64,000 nt of DNA from Bacillota bacterium (GCA_023511455.1 JAIMBJ010000009.1:36000-99999), one strand, 5' to 3'. Positions 7,571 to 16,422 are shown, numbered from the stretch's first letter. Notes: generated by a model not told the origin, from the sequence alone. Numbers and translations are program-made.

Positions 7571-9043
7571 AACCTTTATCTCCACCACCGTCTCTCCAAG
7601 CGCTAAATGGGCTTCAAAGCACGGTCGCGGTTCGCCCCTCATCGTTCTTACTACACCAGGTACGTTCGCTTCCACTGGCTTGCTAGTCCAAGTCACCGGC
7701 AAGGGCAGATAGAGTGAAGCCTCCACCGCTGAACTGCCGCCAAAGTCATACACCACTCGGTTGGACGCAGCGGTCATGGTATAGCAAATGTGGCAACCGG
7801 TCACTGTGGTGTCTATCTGCGCGAATGCCCAATCTTCAGGGAAGGCAGGGCGGATGGACACCCTTTGGAAACCGGGCTCCAGCGGGCGGATGCCAAATAG
7901 CGTTTCGATGACGGCGATATTGAAACACGCGGAGGTGGTCGAGTAGCCGCTTCGTGGCGGTATGAAGTAGTTTTGCGCCTCGCCAGTGTCGGGGTCATAA
8001 TGCTCCCACACTTCGTCGTCCTGTGCGATGCGGTGCGCCAGTTGCTGGATGGCGCGATATATCAGAGACGGCTTTTCCAGTTCACGCAGCCCGAGGCAGT
8101 AATGCGCAAAAGGTTCCTGCCAGCTGCGCGGAAACCACCAGGCGTTGGTCCACGCCCCGCGATAGGACGGGTAGGCATAGGGCGCGGGAAACCGATGGGC
8201 GAGGTGTGGTAGCAGGAAGTCTACGCTCGGTTGCATCTGCTCTGCCGACAGCACGCGGTAAGCCAGCGGTGCGAACACGTTATCCGTCATCAGGCACAGG
8301 TCTTCCTTGCCCGTGACGCGGTAGCGATACTTCCCCGTGGCGAAGTCGCGCAATGCGAAATAGAAGCCATCCGCGCTGCGAAACCGCTGTACCTGCTCCC
8401 GCAGACGTTCGGCTCGCTCGCGGAAGTATCTTGCCGATTCGCTGTCGCTGCGGGCATGAGCCAGGTGTTCCAGCTGCTGGAGCACAAACAGCAGGTTTGT
8501 GCCGTGATAGAAGCAGTACGCCTTACCCGGGTCGGTGTTAGCCGGCTCGCCGATGGAGGTGACGAAGTAGTACATGGCGGTATGGGTGATACCTGTATCC
8601 GCTTCGTCGAAGACCGAAAACAGCGTCTGCACGATGCGACGCAGGTGCTGGCTGTCGAGCGAGGTATCGGCGGTATACAGATACCCCAGCGCGACCTGCA
8701 ACAGCCACCAGATATAGTAGTGATGATAGTCATCCGCGTGCGGGGCGGCGAGGTGGCGTTGCTCCACCCCGTCGGGCGTGAAAGCCGCTGACAGGATGGT
8801 GCGCGTCGTCTGCGAGAGAAACTCGTCATCGGGTTCGATGTACCGTGCCGCCCACACCAGCCAGCGGTTATCGCGCGGGTCCTGCGCCGCCGGGCACTGT
8901 TCGTCGATACCATAGCCGCAGACGCCCGGCGCCCAGCTTTCGGCGCGGTCGGCAGTGACCTTGTAGCGTTGCAGAAAACCGCTCAGACGCGAAAAGGTCG
9001 CGTCGATAGGACTATCGGGTGTGCGAATCGTGCAAAATGCCAT
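7562..9043 (-). CDS. Six-hairpin (alpha/alpha)6-barrel glycosidase-like protein
   Basis: A 493-residue protein without a signal peptide. It resembles clan GH-L/GH-M-type (alpha/alpha)6 barrels such as GH63, GH78 or GH65 relatives: YRGAWTNAWWFPRSWQEPFAHY and FIPPRSGYSTTSACFNIAVIE fit the barrel's aromatic helices. The C-terminal ~90 residues form a small beta-sandwich cap. The precise family and catalytic acids cannot be assigned by eye. I place the start at ATG 9043 (MAFCTIRTPD) behind a GGGGGAG Shine-Dalgarno; the frame extends to 9097 but those residues would lie in the divergent promoter region. It ends against the convergent HAD gene. Confidence 0.65.
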   Translation of the reverse strand: MAFCTIRTPDSPIDATFSRLSGFLQRYKVTADRAESWAPGVCGYGIDEQCPAAQDPRDNRWLVWAARYIEPDDEFLSQTTRTILSAAFTPDGVEQRHLAAPHADDYHHYYIWWLLQVALGYLYTADTSLDSQHLRRIVQTLFSVFDEADTGITHTAMYYFVTSIGEPANTDPGKAYCFYHGTNLLFVLQQLEHLAHARSDSESARYFRERAERLREQVQRFRSADGFYFALRDFATGKYRYRVTGKEDLCLMTDNVFAPLAYRVLSAEQMQPSVDFLLPHLAHRFPAPYAYPSYRGAWTNAWWFPRSWQEPFAHYCLGLRELEKPSLIYRAIQQLAHRIAQDDEVWEHYDPDTGEAQNYFIPPRSGYSTTSACFNIAVIETLFGIRPLEPGFQRVSIRPAFPEDWAFAQIDTTVTGCHICYTMTAASNRVVYDFGGSSAVEASLYLPLPVTWTSKPVEANVPGVVRTMRGEPRPCFEAHLALGETVVEIKVSA

Positions 9044-9057
9044 CGGCGTTCTCCCCC

Positions 9058-9086
9058 TTGCAGTGCCACAACGGACGTGGTAGAAT
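9058..9086 (+). promoter_or_regulatory. Promoter for the DHS-like/PfkB operon
   Basis: TTGCAG (9058-9063), 17-nt spacer, TAGAAT (9081-9086), immediately followed by AAGGAGGT at 9096-9103. It lies in the 73-bp divergent gap with the glycosidase-like gene. Confidence 0.68.
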
Positions 9087-9116
9087 AGCGCACGCAAGGA
9101 GGTTCAGCGTATCACC

Positions 9117-10091
9117 GTGCCCTATCCGACCTTTGACCGTTCGCAGCTGAAGTTGCGCCCGCTCGCCGAGCGGGTGCATGATTTATCGCTCGATTCGTTC
9201 TACGCGCTGGATGACCCAGTTCCTGCCTACGACGCGCCCGGCTTTGACACGCTGGCACAGCGCGTGGCCTCTGCCCGCCGCCGCGGGAGACCGGTCATCC
9301 TGATGATGGGTGCGCATGTCATCCGCGCTGGGGTGAGTCGCTTCTTGATTGACCTGATGGAGCGAGGCATCCTGACGCACATCGCCATGAACGGGGCAGG
9401 ACCCATCCACGACTTCGAACTCGCCCTTATCGGCAAGACCACCGAGAGCGTCGCCCACTACATTCGGCTGGGGCAGTTCGGCTTGTGGGAGGAGACAGGG
9501 CGAATCAACGAGGCTGCCAAAGACGCCTACCGCGAAGGCATCGGCTTCGGCGAGGCGATTGGGCGCATGATTGCCGACGGCGACTTCCCCCACAAGGACA
9601 TTAGCGTGCTGGCGGCGGGTTATCGCCTGCGCGTACCTGTCACCGTCCACATCGGCATCGGCTACGACATCATCCACGAGCATCCCAACTGCGACGGCGC
9701 GGCGCTGGGGGCGGCGTCCTACACCGATTTTCTGGTCTTCGCGCACACGGTGTCGCAACTGGAGGGTGGGGTGATGATGGCGTTCGGGTCGGCGGTGATG
9801 GCGCCGGAAGTGTACCTCAAGGCGTTGTCGATGGCGCGCAATGTGGCGCATCAGGAGGGACGGGAGATCAGGCACTTTACCACAGCGGTATTTGACCTCA
9901 TTCCGCTGGAAGGTGACATCCATCAGGAAGCACCCAAAACCGACCCGCGCTATTACTACCGCCCGTGGAAAACCATTCTGGTGCGCACTGTTGCGGACGG
10001 CGGCGAGAGCTTTTACTTCTGTGGCGACCATCGGGTCACGATACCCAACCTGTATCACCGCATCCTGCGCCATCTGGAGGATAACGCATGA
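9117..10091 (+). CDS. Deoxyhypusine-synthase-fold protein, catalytic Lys motif not conserved
   Basis: A 324-residue protein resembling deoxyhypusine synthase in its overall course: GRPVILMMGAHVIRAG, HIAMNGAGPIHDFELALIG, and the late Rossmann-like part VPVTVHIGIGYDII. The segment that in true enzymes carries GGGxPKHH, with the lysine that forms the enzyme intermediate, reads MAFGSAVMAPEVYLKALS here, so hypusine chemistry is unlikely. Bacteria also lack eIF5A. The function is unknown. The start is GTG 9117 with AAGGAGGT about 13 nt upstream, an unusually long spacing. It overlaps the PfkB kinase start (ATGA), so the two are translationally coupled and probably work on one pathway. Confidence 0.75.
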   Translation: MPYPTFDRSQLKLRPLAERVHDLSLDSFYALDDPVPAYDAPGFDTLAQRVASARRRGRPVILMMGAHVIRAGVSRFLIDLMERGILTHIAMNGAGPIHDFELALIGKTTESVAHYIRLGQFGLWEETGRINEAAKDAYREGIGFGEAIGRMIADGDFPHKDISVLAAGYRLRVPVTVHIGIGYDIIHEHPNCDGAALGAASYTDFLVFAHTVSQLEGGVMMAFGSAVMAPEVYLKALSMARNVAHQEGREIRHFTTAVFDLIPLEGDIHQEAPKTDPRYYYRPWKTILVRTVADGGESFYFCGDHRVTIPNLYHRILRHLEDNA

Positions 10092-11125
10092 CCGAAGAGC
10101 GATTGCGGCAGATACTCAGTCGCTTCCCCGATCAGAAGGTGCTGATTGTGGGGGACTTCTTCCTCGACCATTACCTGATTATCGACCGCGCGCTCAGCGA
10201 GGTGTCGCTTGAAACGGGGCTGGAGGCGTATCAGGTCGTGGAGATACGCAACAGCCCGGGCGCGGGCGGTACCGTTGCCAATAACCTGCGTGCACTGGAA
10301 GTGCAGACCTACGCGCTGACCGTCATCGGGCAGGATGGTCTCGGTCACGACCTGCTGCACGAGCTGCGTGTGCGTGGCGTGAACGTGGACGGTGTGCTGC
10401 AACATCCCACCCGCTTCACCCCGACGTACACCAAACCGATGGTGCGCGAGCGAGATGGCACGGTGCACGAGATGAACCGACTGGACATCAAGAACCGCAC
10501 ACCCCTGCAGCCGGAGTGGGAAGAGCGTTTACTTTCGCTGCTGCGTGGTATGGTGCCGGAGATGGATGGCGTCATCGTGGCAGACCAGGTGGAAGAGCGT
10601 AACTGCGGGGTGGTGACCGACCGGGTGCGCGAAGAGGTGTGTCGTCTGGCGAGGCAGTATTCGCAGAAAGTCTTCTTCGCCGACTCGCGCGCACGCATCG
10701 GCGAGTACCACAGTCTCTTTATCAAGCCCAACCAGCGCGAGGCGATGCGCGTCTTCCGGCCTGATTGGGAAGGAACCTGCACCATCGAGCAGGCGCGTGA
10801 GGTCGGGGTGAAACTCTCGAAGCGCACCGGCAAGCCCGTGTTTCTCACAGTGGGCGAGCAGGGCGTACTGGTGATAGATGGAGAAAACGTCACTCACGTG
10901 CCCGCCGTACCGGTAAAGGGCGAAATAGACATCGTGGGGGCTGGTGACAGTACCTCCGCAGGCACGGTGAGCGCGTTGTGCAGCGGCGCCAATCTGGTGG
11001 AAGCGGCACAGGTCGGGCAGCTGGTGGCATCTATCACGGTGCAGCAGATTGGCACCACGGGCGTTGCCACGCGCGAACAGGTACTGCGGCGGCTGCATGA
11101 GGCAACGCAATGGGGGTGGGCTTAA
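10088..11125 (+). CDS. PfkB-family carbohydrate kinase (HldE-kinase-like)
   Basis: A 345-residue ribokinase-fold sugar kinase. LIVGDFFLDHY near residue 18, NSPGAGGTVANNL near 55, and the C-terminal GAGDSTSAGT with catalytic Asp about residue 287 are the PfkB signatures. The N-terminal arrangement resembles the heptose-7-phosphate kinase domain of HldE. It starts inside the last codon of the DHS-like gene (ATGA) and ends 4 nt into the convergent echB-like gene. The substrate is unknown. ADP-heptose synthesis is possible given Kdo genes elsewhere in the window, but no nucleotidyltransferase domain is fused here. Confidence 0.85.
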   Translation: MTEERLRQILSRFPDQKVLIVGDFFLDHYLIIDRALSEVSLETGLEAYQVVEIRNSPGAGGTVANNLRALEVQTYALTVIGQDGLGHDLLHELRVRGVNVDGVLQHPTRFTPTYTKPMVRERDGTVHEMNRLDIKNRTPLQPEWEERLLSLLRGMVPEMDGVIVADQVEERNCGVVTDRVREEVCRLARQYSQKVFFADSRARIGEYHSLFIKPNQREAMRVFRPDWEGTCTIEQAREVGVKLSKRTGKPVFLTVGEQGVLVIDGENVTHVPAVPVKGEIDIVGAGDSTSAGTVSALCSGANLVEAAQVGQLVASITVQQIGTTGVATREQVLRRLHEATQWGWA

Positions 11126-11985
11126 AATCGCCCCAAATACACCATCATCAGGTTAATCACCGCCAGGGGGATACCTATCCCCCACCCCACGCGCAGCGTC
11201 CAGCGCCACGTCATGCGGGCAGTGATGCTGTCTATCACTATCACCACGAAATAACTGCCTAACGCCAGAGCCGCCCCCACCCACAGATTATTCGCCCAGA
11301 GCAGTGCCGTCATGCCCAGCAGCAGCACCAGCTCGTACCAGTGCGTCAGCTCGATAACCCCCAGATAGGGTCCCGAGAACTCGGTGAGGATTCCGCGTAC
11401 AATCTCCTGATGCGCGTGATGGGACGAGGAGATATCGAACGGCGACTTGTTCATCTTCATCGCCAGCACCAGTATCTGGGTCACCGCAAACAGCGGCAGT
11501 GTCAACAGCAACGGCTGTTCCATCTTGAAGATGTCGCGCACCATGAAACTGCCTGTCGCCAGATACACCCCCACCACAAATAGCGCAAGGAGGGGCTCGT
11601 AGCTCAGCAGTAAAAGCAGCTCGCGGTATGCCCCCAGCTGACTGTACGGTGAACGCACGCTGAACGCACCAAGTATCAACGACACACTGCCCAGCGCCAG
11701 CACAAACAGCAGCACCAGTAGGTCCTGCCCCAGCACCAGCATCACCACGCTGAGCACCACCGAGGTGAGATACAGGTAAACGCTCACCAGCTGCATCTTC
11801 GTGGAAACCAGCGCGTCCTTAGAAAAAAGCTTGATGAGGTCATAGAATGGCTGCACGACAGGAGGTCCGACCCGACCCTGCATGCGTGCGCTCAGCTTGC
11901 GGTCTATTCCCATCAACAAGCCCCCCACCAGCGGGGCGACAACCAGCGTTCCCAGAATAACCAGCGGTGTATACCAGTCGATCAA
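11122..11985 (-). CDS. echB: EchB/HyfC/NuoH-like membrane subunit
   Basis: A 287-residue integral membrane protein with about 8 hydrophobic helices. GIDRKLSARMQGRVGPPVVQ near residue 27 and MNKSPFDISSSHHAHQEIV near 180 are signatures of the NuoH/EchB/HyfC family, the subunit that links the quinone- or hydrogenase-side module to the proton channel. It starts with TTG at 11985, overlapping the upstream echA-like stop (TTGA), so translation is coupled. It is the last gene of its operon, because the convergent PfkB gene overlaps its end. No electron-transfer subunit follows. Confidence 0.85.
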   Translation of the reverse strand: MIDWYTPLVILGTLVVAPLVGGLLMGIDRKLSARMQGRVGPPVVQPFYDLIKLFSKDALVSTKMQLVSVYLYLTSVVLSVVMLVLGQDLLVLLFVLALGSVSLILGAFSVRSPYSQLGAYRELLLLLSYEPLLALFVVGVYLATGSFMVRDIFKMEQPLLLTLPLFAVTQILVLAMKMNKSPFDISSSHHAHQEIVRGILTEFSGPYLGVIELTHWYELVLLLGMTALLWANNLWVGAALALGSYFVVIVIDSITARMTWRWTLRVGWGIGIPLAVINLMMVYLGRF

Positions 11986-13898
11986 AGCACAGCCACCCCA
12001 AACATCGCGAGAATGAGTGCCACAGAAACCGCGTTGATCCAGCGGCTATGGCGGGACTCGCCGAAGAAGTACTCGAAGTAGTGTCCCCCCACCACCACTT
12101 CCTCCATCTCGTCACCTGCGGAGCGGAAGCGTACATCCGGAACCTCCTCCACGTGTTCACCACATAGGTATGGCGGTGCCACCTCGCTGCGGCGTACGCG
12201 AATGAACAGCAGGGGCAGCATCACCGCCAGCACCAGCACTGCAAAGAGAAGCAGTACCGGAAACCATCCCGCTTCGGTCGCCACCGGCAAATCGGAGGAG
12301 AACCCCGCGCTGCCGTAGTAACGCGCCACCGCAGGAACCACCAGCCGATTCAACACCTCAGCCACCAGCAGGCTGAACACCATCGCGCCCACCGTCAGCA
12401 AAAGAAGCGTGCCCCCGTACAACGGATGCAATCGCTCGACCCGCAGCGGCGGATTGCCAGGTGAAACGCTTAACAGCTTGCCCACCCACTTCGTCCAGAA
12501 CATCACCGTGAAGGTGCTGCCGATGACGAACATCACCGTTGCCACCGGTAACTTCACGGACGACTCGATAGCCGCCCATTTGGCTATCAGCACCCCAAAG
12601 GGAGGCAACAGCATCGAGGCAATGCCGATAACCGTCACCAATGTGGTCAGCGGCATCTTGGCGAAAAGCCCTTCCATCTGCTCGATGTCACGGCTTCCGA
12701 TGCCGCTCTCGATGACGCCAGCAGCCATGAATAGCAAAGCCTTCGAGATGGCATGGAAGATAATCAGCATGACCGCCGCCGACAGCGCCATCGAGGTATT
12801 CAACCCGGCGCAGGCGATAATCAAGCCGAGATTCGAGACGGTGGAATACGCCAGCACACGCTTGGCGTTCTGCTGACTGATAGCCAGCATCGCCGCTGCC
12901 ACGAAGGTGAAACCGCCAATCAGTGCCACCAGATAACCCGGATAGGTATCCCGAAAGGCGGGAGCAAAGCGCACCACCAGGTACACTCCTGCCTTGACCA
13001 TCGTGCTGGAGTGCAGCAGTGCAGAGACCGGCGTGGGTGCCACCATTGCCCCTAAAAGCCACCCATGGAACGGCATCTGTGCTGACTTAGTAAACCCCGA
13101 GAGGCACAGGAAGGCAATAGGAAGTACCACCCCCGCCGAACCGACGTGCCCCTCCACGATTTCGCGCATGGACAGCGTGTGTACCTGATGGTAAATCAAC
13201 ACCATTGCCAGCAACAGGCTGGCTCCGCCGATCAGGTTCATCCACAACGCCCGATACGCGCTCTCCCATGCCTGTTCGGTATCGTCATGGGCAATGAGCA
13301 AGAAACAGCACAGCGTGGTGACCTCCCAGAAGAAGAAAAGCCAGTAAAGACTGTTCGCCAGCAACAGACCGTTCATCGCGCCCAGAAACACCAGCAAAAG
13401 CAGGAAAAAGCGTGGCTGTCTGCTCTTTGCCAGATGCAGGTGCTCCTCGTGCTCCGCCATATAAGGAATACTGTAAATGACTACCGCCGAACCGATGATA
13501 CCGACAATCAATAACATCGTAATGGTGAGCCAGTCGGTGGCGAATAGCGGACGCACATCTGCAGATGCCTTCAGCCCCAGTTCCAGATAAGCCAGCAACA
13601 CCGCTTGCAGGAGCACAAGCCCCATGATGAGCAGGTTCTTCCGCTTCCACCCATACAGGAAAAACACAACCAGCAGCAAGACATCAGCCAGAGTCACGAT
13701 AACGTGCCAGATATGGGAACCCGGGCTGTACTCCAGCGTGCCGAGTGCAAAAGCCAGCAACGTGAGGGTAATCAAAAGAAGAGAGGTGAGCAGAATAAGC
13801 GCATTTCGCACAGGATGCGAGGAAGTGATGTAACACAGCACGCCTGCAAACACAGGCAGGAGAATCAGGCTACCTGTCAACCAGCCCGCTAATTCCAT
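11982..13898 (-). CDS. echA: EchA/HyfB/NuoL-like proton-translocating subunit
   Basis: A 638-residue antiporter-like membrane protein with about 15 or more helices. The conserved trans-membrane half-channel core is present: WEVTTLCCFLLIAHDDTEQA, then GFTKSAQMPFHGWLLGAM and APTPVSALLHSSTMVKAGVYL, with Lys residues expected for proton relay, and FHAISKALLFMAAGV. The family drives H+ or Na+ transport in group 4 [NiFe] hydrogenases and complex I. The first helices contain few charges. A -10 TATAAT (13,945-13,950, minus strand) and GGGAG precede ATG 13898. The operon holds only this gene and echB; no large, small or ferredoxin-like subunit is within the window. Confidence 0.87.
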   Translation of the reverse strand: MELAGWLTGSLILLPVFAGVLCYITSSHPVRNALILLTSLLLITLTLLAFALGTLEYSPGSHIWHVIVTLADVLLLVVFFLYGWKRKNLLIMGLVLLQAVLLAYLELGLKASADVRPLFATDWLTITMLLIVGIIGSAVVIYSIPYMAEHEEHLHLAKSRQPRFFLLLLVFLGAMNGLLLANSLYWLFFFWEVTTLCCFLLIAHDDTEQAWESAYRALWMNLIGGASLLLAMVLIYHQVHTLSMREIVEGHVGSAGVVLPIAFLCLSGFTKSAQMPFHGWLLGAMVAPTPVSALLHSSTMVKAGVYLVVRFAPAFRDTYPGYLVALIGGFTFVAAAMLAISQQNAKRVLAYSTVSNLGLIIACAGLNTSMALSAAVMLIIFHAISKALLFMAAGVIESGIGSRDIEQMEGLFAKMPLTTLVTVIGIASMLLPPFGVLIAKWAAIESSVKLPVATVMFVIGSTFTVMFWTKWVGKLLSVSPGNPPLRVERLHPLYGGTLLLLTVGAMVFSLLVAEVLNRLVVPAVARYYGSAGFSSDLPVATEAGWFPVLLLFAVLVLAVMLPLLFIRVRRSEVAPPYLCGEHVEEVPDVRFRSAGDEMEEVVVGGHYFEYFFGESRHSRWINAVSVALILAMFGVAVL

Positions 13899-13944
13899 TC
13901 AAAACTCCCGGCACTTATAAGACAACGGCTCGTATTCCCTACCC

Positions 13945-13950
13945 ATTATA
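13945..13950 (-). promoter_or_regulatory. -10 element of the echAB promoter
   Basis: TATAAT on the minus strand, 46 nt upstream of the echA start. I see no convincing -35, so activation by a regulator is possible. Confidence 0.45.
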
Positions 13951-14007
13951 TCACAACATCGGCGCATGTTCCCAGAAAAAGACACACCTGCCCACTCCGC
14001 AGCGCAT

Positions 14008-14036
14008 TTGACTTCCGCACAATATTGGGATATTAT
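14008..14036 (+). promoter_or_regulatory. Near-consensus promoter of the MutL/GlmL-like gene
   Basis: TTGACT (14,008-14,013), exactly 17 nt, TATTAT (14,031-14,036). The gene starts at 14,095 after AGGAG at 14,080. Confidence 0.75.
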
Positions 14037-14094
14037 TACCGTTGGATTCTGATGGTTTCCTAAAGACCACCCTGGTTCAGGAGTAGCGTTTGAT

Positions 14095-15870
14095 ATGCCG
14101 GAAATCCGTTCTATCCTTGCAACAGACTGCGGGAGTACCACGACAAAAGCGATACTGATCGAGAAAAAACCGGAGGGCTATCGCCTGATTGCCCGAGGTG
14201 AAGCCCCCACCACCGTCGAAGCCCCCTTCGATGACGTCACGGTTGGTGTGCTGAACGCGGTGCGCGAGCTGGAGGAGCTCACGGGAAGAACCTTCATCCG
14301 CGATGGCAGAATACTCACGCCCCAAATAGACGAGTGCACCGGTGTGGATGCTTACCTGTCCACCTCCAGCGCGGGTGGCGGTCTACAGATGACCGTTGCC
14401 GGCGTGGTAAAGGTCATGTCGGCGGAAAGCGCGCAACGTGCCGCGCTGGGTGCGGGCGCGATTATCATGGATGTGATTGCCGTCGATGACGGGCGCAAGG
14501 ACTACGAAAAAGTACAGCGTATCCGGCAGCTGCGCCCCGACATGATTCTGATGTCCGGTGGAACCGATGGAGGCACGGTGACCCATCTGGTTGAGCTGGC
14601 GGAGATGCTGGTGGCGGCAGACCCGCGCCCGCGGCTGGGCGGCATGCGTTTACCTGTTATCTTCGCAGGCAACAAAGACGCTCGCGACCCGGTGAAACAG
14701 CTGCTGGACGGCAAGGTAGACCTGCGCATCGTGGATAACCTGCGCCCCACTCTGGAACGCGAGAATCTGGGGCCTGCCCGCGAAGCCATCCACGAGCTGT
14801 TCCTCGAACACGTGATGCAACAGGCGCCCGGTTACAGCAAACTGCTCAGCTGGACGAGTGCGGACATCATGTCCACTCCCAACGCCGTGGGCAAAATCAT
14901 GCAGACCATCGCAGAAATGCGCGGTATCAACATCCTTGGGGTGGACATCGGCGGCGCGACCACCGACGTCTTCTCGGTGTTCAACGGCATCTACAACCGC
15001 ACGGTGAGCGCAAACCTCGGCATGAGCTACTCTATCTGCAATGTGCTGGTGGAAACGGGCGTGCCAAACATCCGTCGGTGGCTTCCCTTCGAGATGGACG
15101 AGCGCGACCTGCGTAACCGCCTGCGCAACAAGATGATTCGTCCCACCACCATCCCGCAAACGCTGGAAGACCTGTATGTGGAGCAGGCTGTGGCACGGGA
15201 AGCCTTGCGTCTCGCCTTCGAACACCATAAATCGCTGGCTCGCGGACTGAAAGGTATTCAGCAGCAGCGTACCATCGGCGAGGCGCTGAGCCAGGAAGAC
15301 ACAGGCAAGACGCTGGTCAACATGATGGAACTGAACATGCTGGTGGGCAGTGGCGGTGTGCTGAGCCATGCTCCGCGGCGGGCGCAGGCTGCTCTCATGA
15401 TGATGGACGCTTACCAGCCCGAAGGGGTCACCATGCTCACGGTGGACTCCATCTTCATGATGCCGCAGCTGGGCGTGTTGTCCCAAATCCACCCCGAAGC
15501 GGCGACGGAGGTCTTCGAGCGCGACTGTCTGGTGATTCTGGGCACGTGTATCGCCCCCGCAGGGACCACCAAAGACGGCGACGAGGTATGCACTCTCCGC
15601 ATCGGAGGCGAAACCCATCAACTGCGTTTCGGCGAGCTGCGCGTCTTCCCGCTGAACGAGGGCGAGAAGATAGAGGTGGAGATACGCCCGACCCGCGCTT
15701 TCGACGTCGGAGCAGGTAGAGGCAAACCGTTAACCGTTACCGCAGAAGGCGGTGTGGTGGGCTTGATTGTGGATTGCCGTGGGCGACCACTTGCCCTCCC
15801 CGCGCGCGACCACGAGCGCATCGCCAAACTGCAGACATGGCTGAAGGCGATGGGGCTACCAACGGTGTAA
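14095..15870 (+). CDS. MutL/GlmL-type ASKHA-fold protein
   Basis: A 591-residue protein of the MutL/GlmL family (not the mismatch-repair MutL). Two phosphate-binding loops of the actin/HSP70/sugar-kinase fold are visible: ATDCGSTTTKAIL at residues 8-20 and GVDIGGATTDVFSVF near 282-296. In clostridia GlmL/MutL is encoded with the B12-dependent glutamate mutase and is thought to act as a chaperone or reactivase. No mutase subunit is adjacent here, so the client protein is unknown. It has its own strong promoter (14,008-14,036) and ends at a convergent hairpin. Confidence 0.85.
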   Translation: MPEIRSILATDCGSTTTKAILIEKKPEGYRLIARGEAPTTVEAPFDDVTVGVLNAVRELEELTGRTFIRDGRILTPQIDECTGVDAYLSTSSAGGGLQMTVAGVVKVMSAESAQRAALGAGAIIMDVIAVDDGRKDYEKVQRIRQLRPDMILMSGGTDGGTVTHLVELAEMLVAADPRPRLGGMRLPVIFAGNKDARDPVKQLLDGKVDLRIVDNLRPTLERENLGPAREAIHELFLEHVMQQAPGYSKLLSWTSADIMSTPNAVGKIMQTIAEMRGINILGVDIGGATTDVFSVFNGIYNRTVSANLGMSYSICNVLVETGVPNIRRWLPFEMDERDLRNRLRNKMIRPTTIPQTLEDLYVEQAVAREALRLAFEHHKSLARGLKGIQQQRTIGEALSQEDTGKTLVNMMELNMLVGSGGVLSHAPRRAQAALMMMDAYQPEGVTMLTVDSIFMMPQLGVLSQIHPEAATEVFERDCLVILGTCIAPAGTTKDGDEVCTLRIGGETHQLRFGELRVFPLNEGEKIEVEIRPTRAFDVGAGRGKPLTVTAEGGVVGLIVDCRGRPLALPARDHERIAKLQTWLKAMGLPTV

Positions 15871-15908
15871 TCCTGGCGGTCACGATGTGATGTGAACCCT
15901 CATTCCCG

Positions 15909-15939
15909 CGCCCCTCTCCCGCCGTGTGGGAGAGGGGCG
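15909..15939. terminator. 12-bp perfect hairpin between convergent genes
   Basis: CGCCCCTCTCCC pairs perfectly with GGGAGAGGGGCG across a 7-nt loop. It lies between the stops of the MutL-like gene and the convergent small gene and could serve both. No T-run is present. Confidence 0.55.
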
Positions 15940-15945
15940 ACAGGC

Positions 15946-16326
15946 TCAGGCAACCGCACTCACAGGCATCGCCTCTTCGCACTCCATGGTGCTGGCAGAG
16001 ACGCGCGTGTTGAAGTGACCATCCTGCAGGCGTATAACGACCACCGCCTCGTTGGGGAAATCCCACAGGATGACAGCCTCGTCCTCTTCACGCTGCAGCC
16101 ACTGCACCTCGCTCAGGCGCGTCATCAGGTAATAGCGATGCGCGTTCTCATCCCAGACCGGTATCAGCACGGCGGAACCCACCGCCTGACTGTACAGGTC
16201 GTAAATGCCTTCGTAATCGTGGCGCTGGGCGTAATCCAGCAGGGCTTCCTGTTGCTTCACCAGCCCGTGATGTACCAGTTCGTTTTCGCGGAGCTCCAGC
16301 AACGGCTCGATATCTCGCCGAATCAT
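15946..16326 (-). CDS. Hypothetical protein
   Basis: A 126-residue acidic, soluble protein I do not recognise. It opens MIRRDIEPLLELRENELVHH, has a mid-section LIPVWDENAHRYYLMTRL and ends with a short beta-rich stretch around AVILWDFPNEAVVVIRL. No transmembrane segment or metal motif is visible. I prefer ATG 16326, which has GGAGG 8 nt upstream, over GTG 16335, which would overlap that Shine-Dalgarno. It diverges from the pseudopilin gene across the PhoP-box region, so it might share that regulation. Confidence 0.6.
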   Translation of the reverse strand: MIRRDIEPLLELRENELVHHGLVKQQEALLDYAQRHDYEGIYDLYSQAVGSAVLIPVWDENAHRYYLMTRLSEVQWLQREEDEAVILWDFPNEAVVVIRLQDGHFNTRVSASTMECEEAMPVSAVA

Positions 16327-16368
16327 CCCTGACACCTCCGTCTGGTTGTTCCGTACCCCTTGCGTCGC

Positions 16369-16422
16369 TTAACAAACCTTTAACACTTCTGTAACATCTG
16401 CTTAACTTGCCTGAAGTAGGAT
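16369..16422 (+). promoter_or_regulatory. Four-repeat PhoP-box-like operator with downstream -10
   Basis: TTAACA (16,369), TTAACA (16,380), GTAACA (16,391) and TTAACT (16,402) occur at an exact 11-bp period. This matches the TTAACA direct-repeat PhoP box of phosphate regulons. A -10-like TAGGAT follows at 16,417-16,422, 9 nt after the last repeat, so the repeats occupy about -61 to -23 and replace a -35, as at PhoP-activated promoters. The next gene is the pseudopilin at 16,455. Confidence 0.7.

Noticed and set aside
9117..10091. Genuine deoxyhypusine synthase
   Set aside because: The lysine-bearing active-site segment is not conserved and bacteria lack the eIF5A substrate.
16369..16407. CRISPR-like or iteron array
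   Set aside because: Repeats are only 6 bp with 11-bp phase and a -10 follows directly; this suits a PhoP-type operator, not spacers or an origin.
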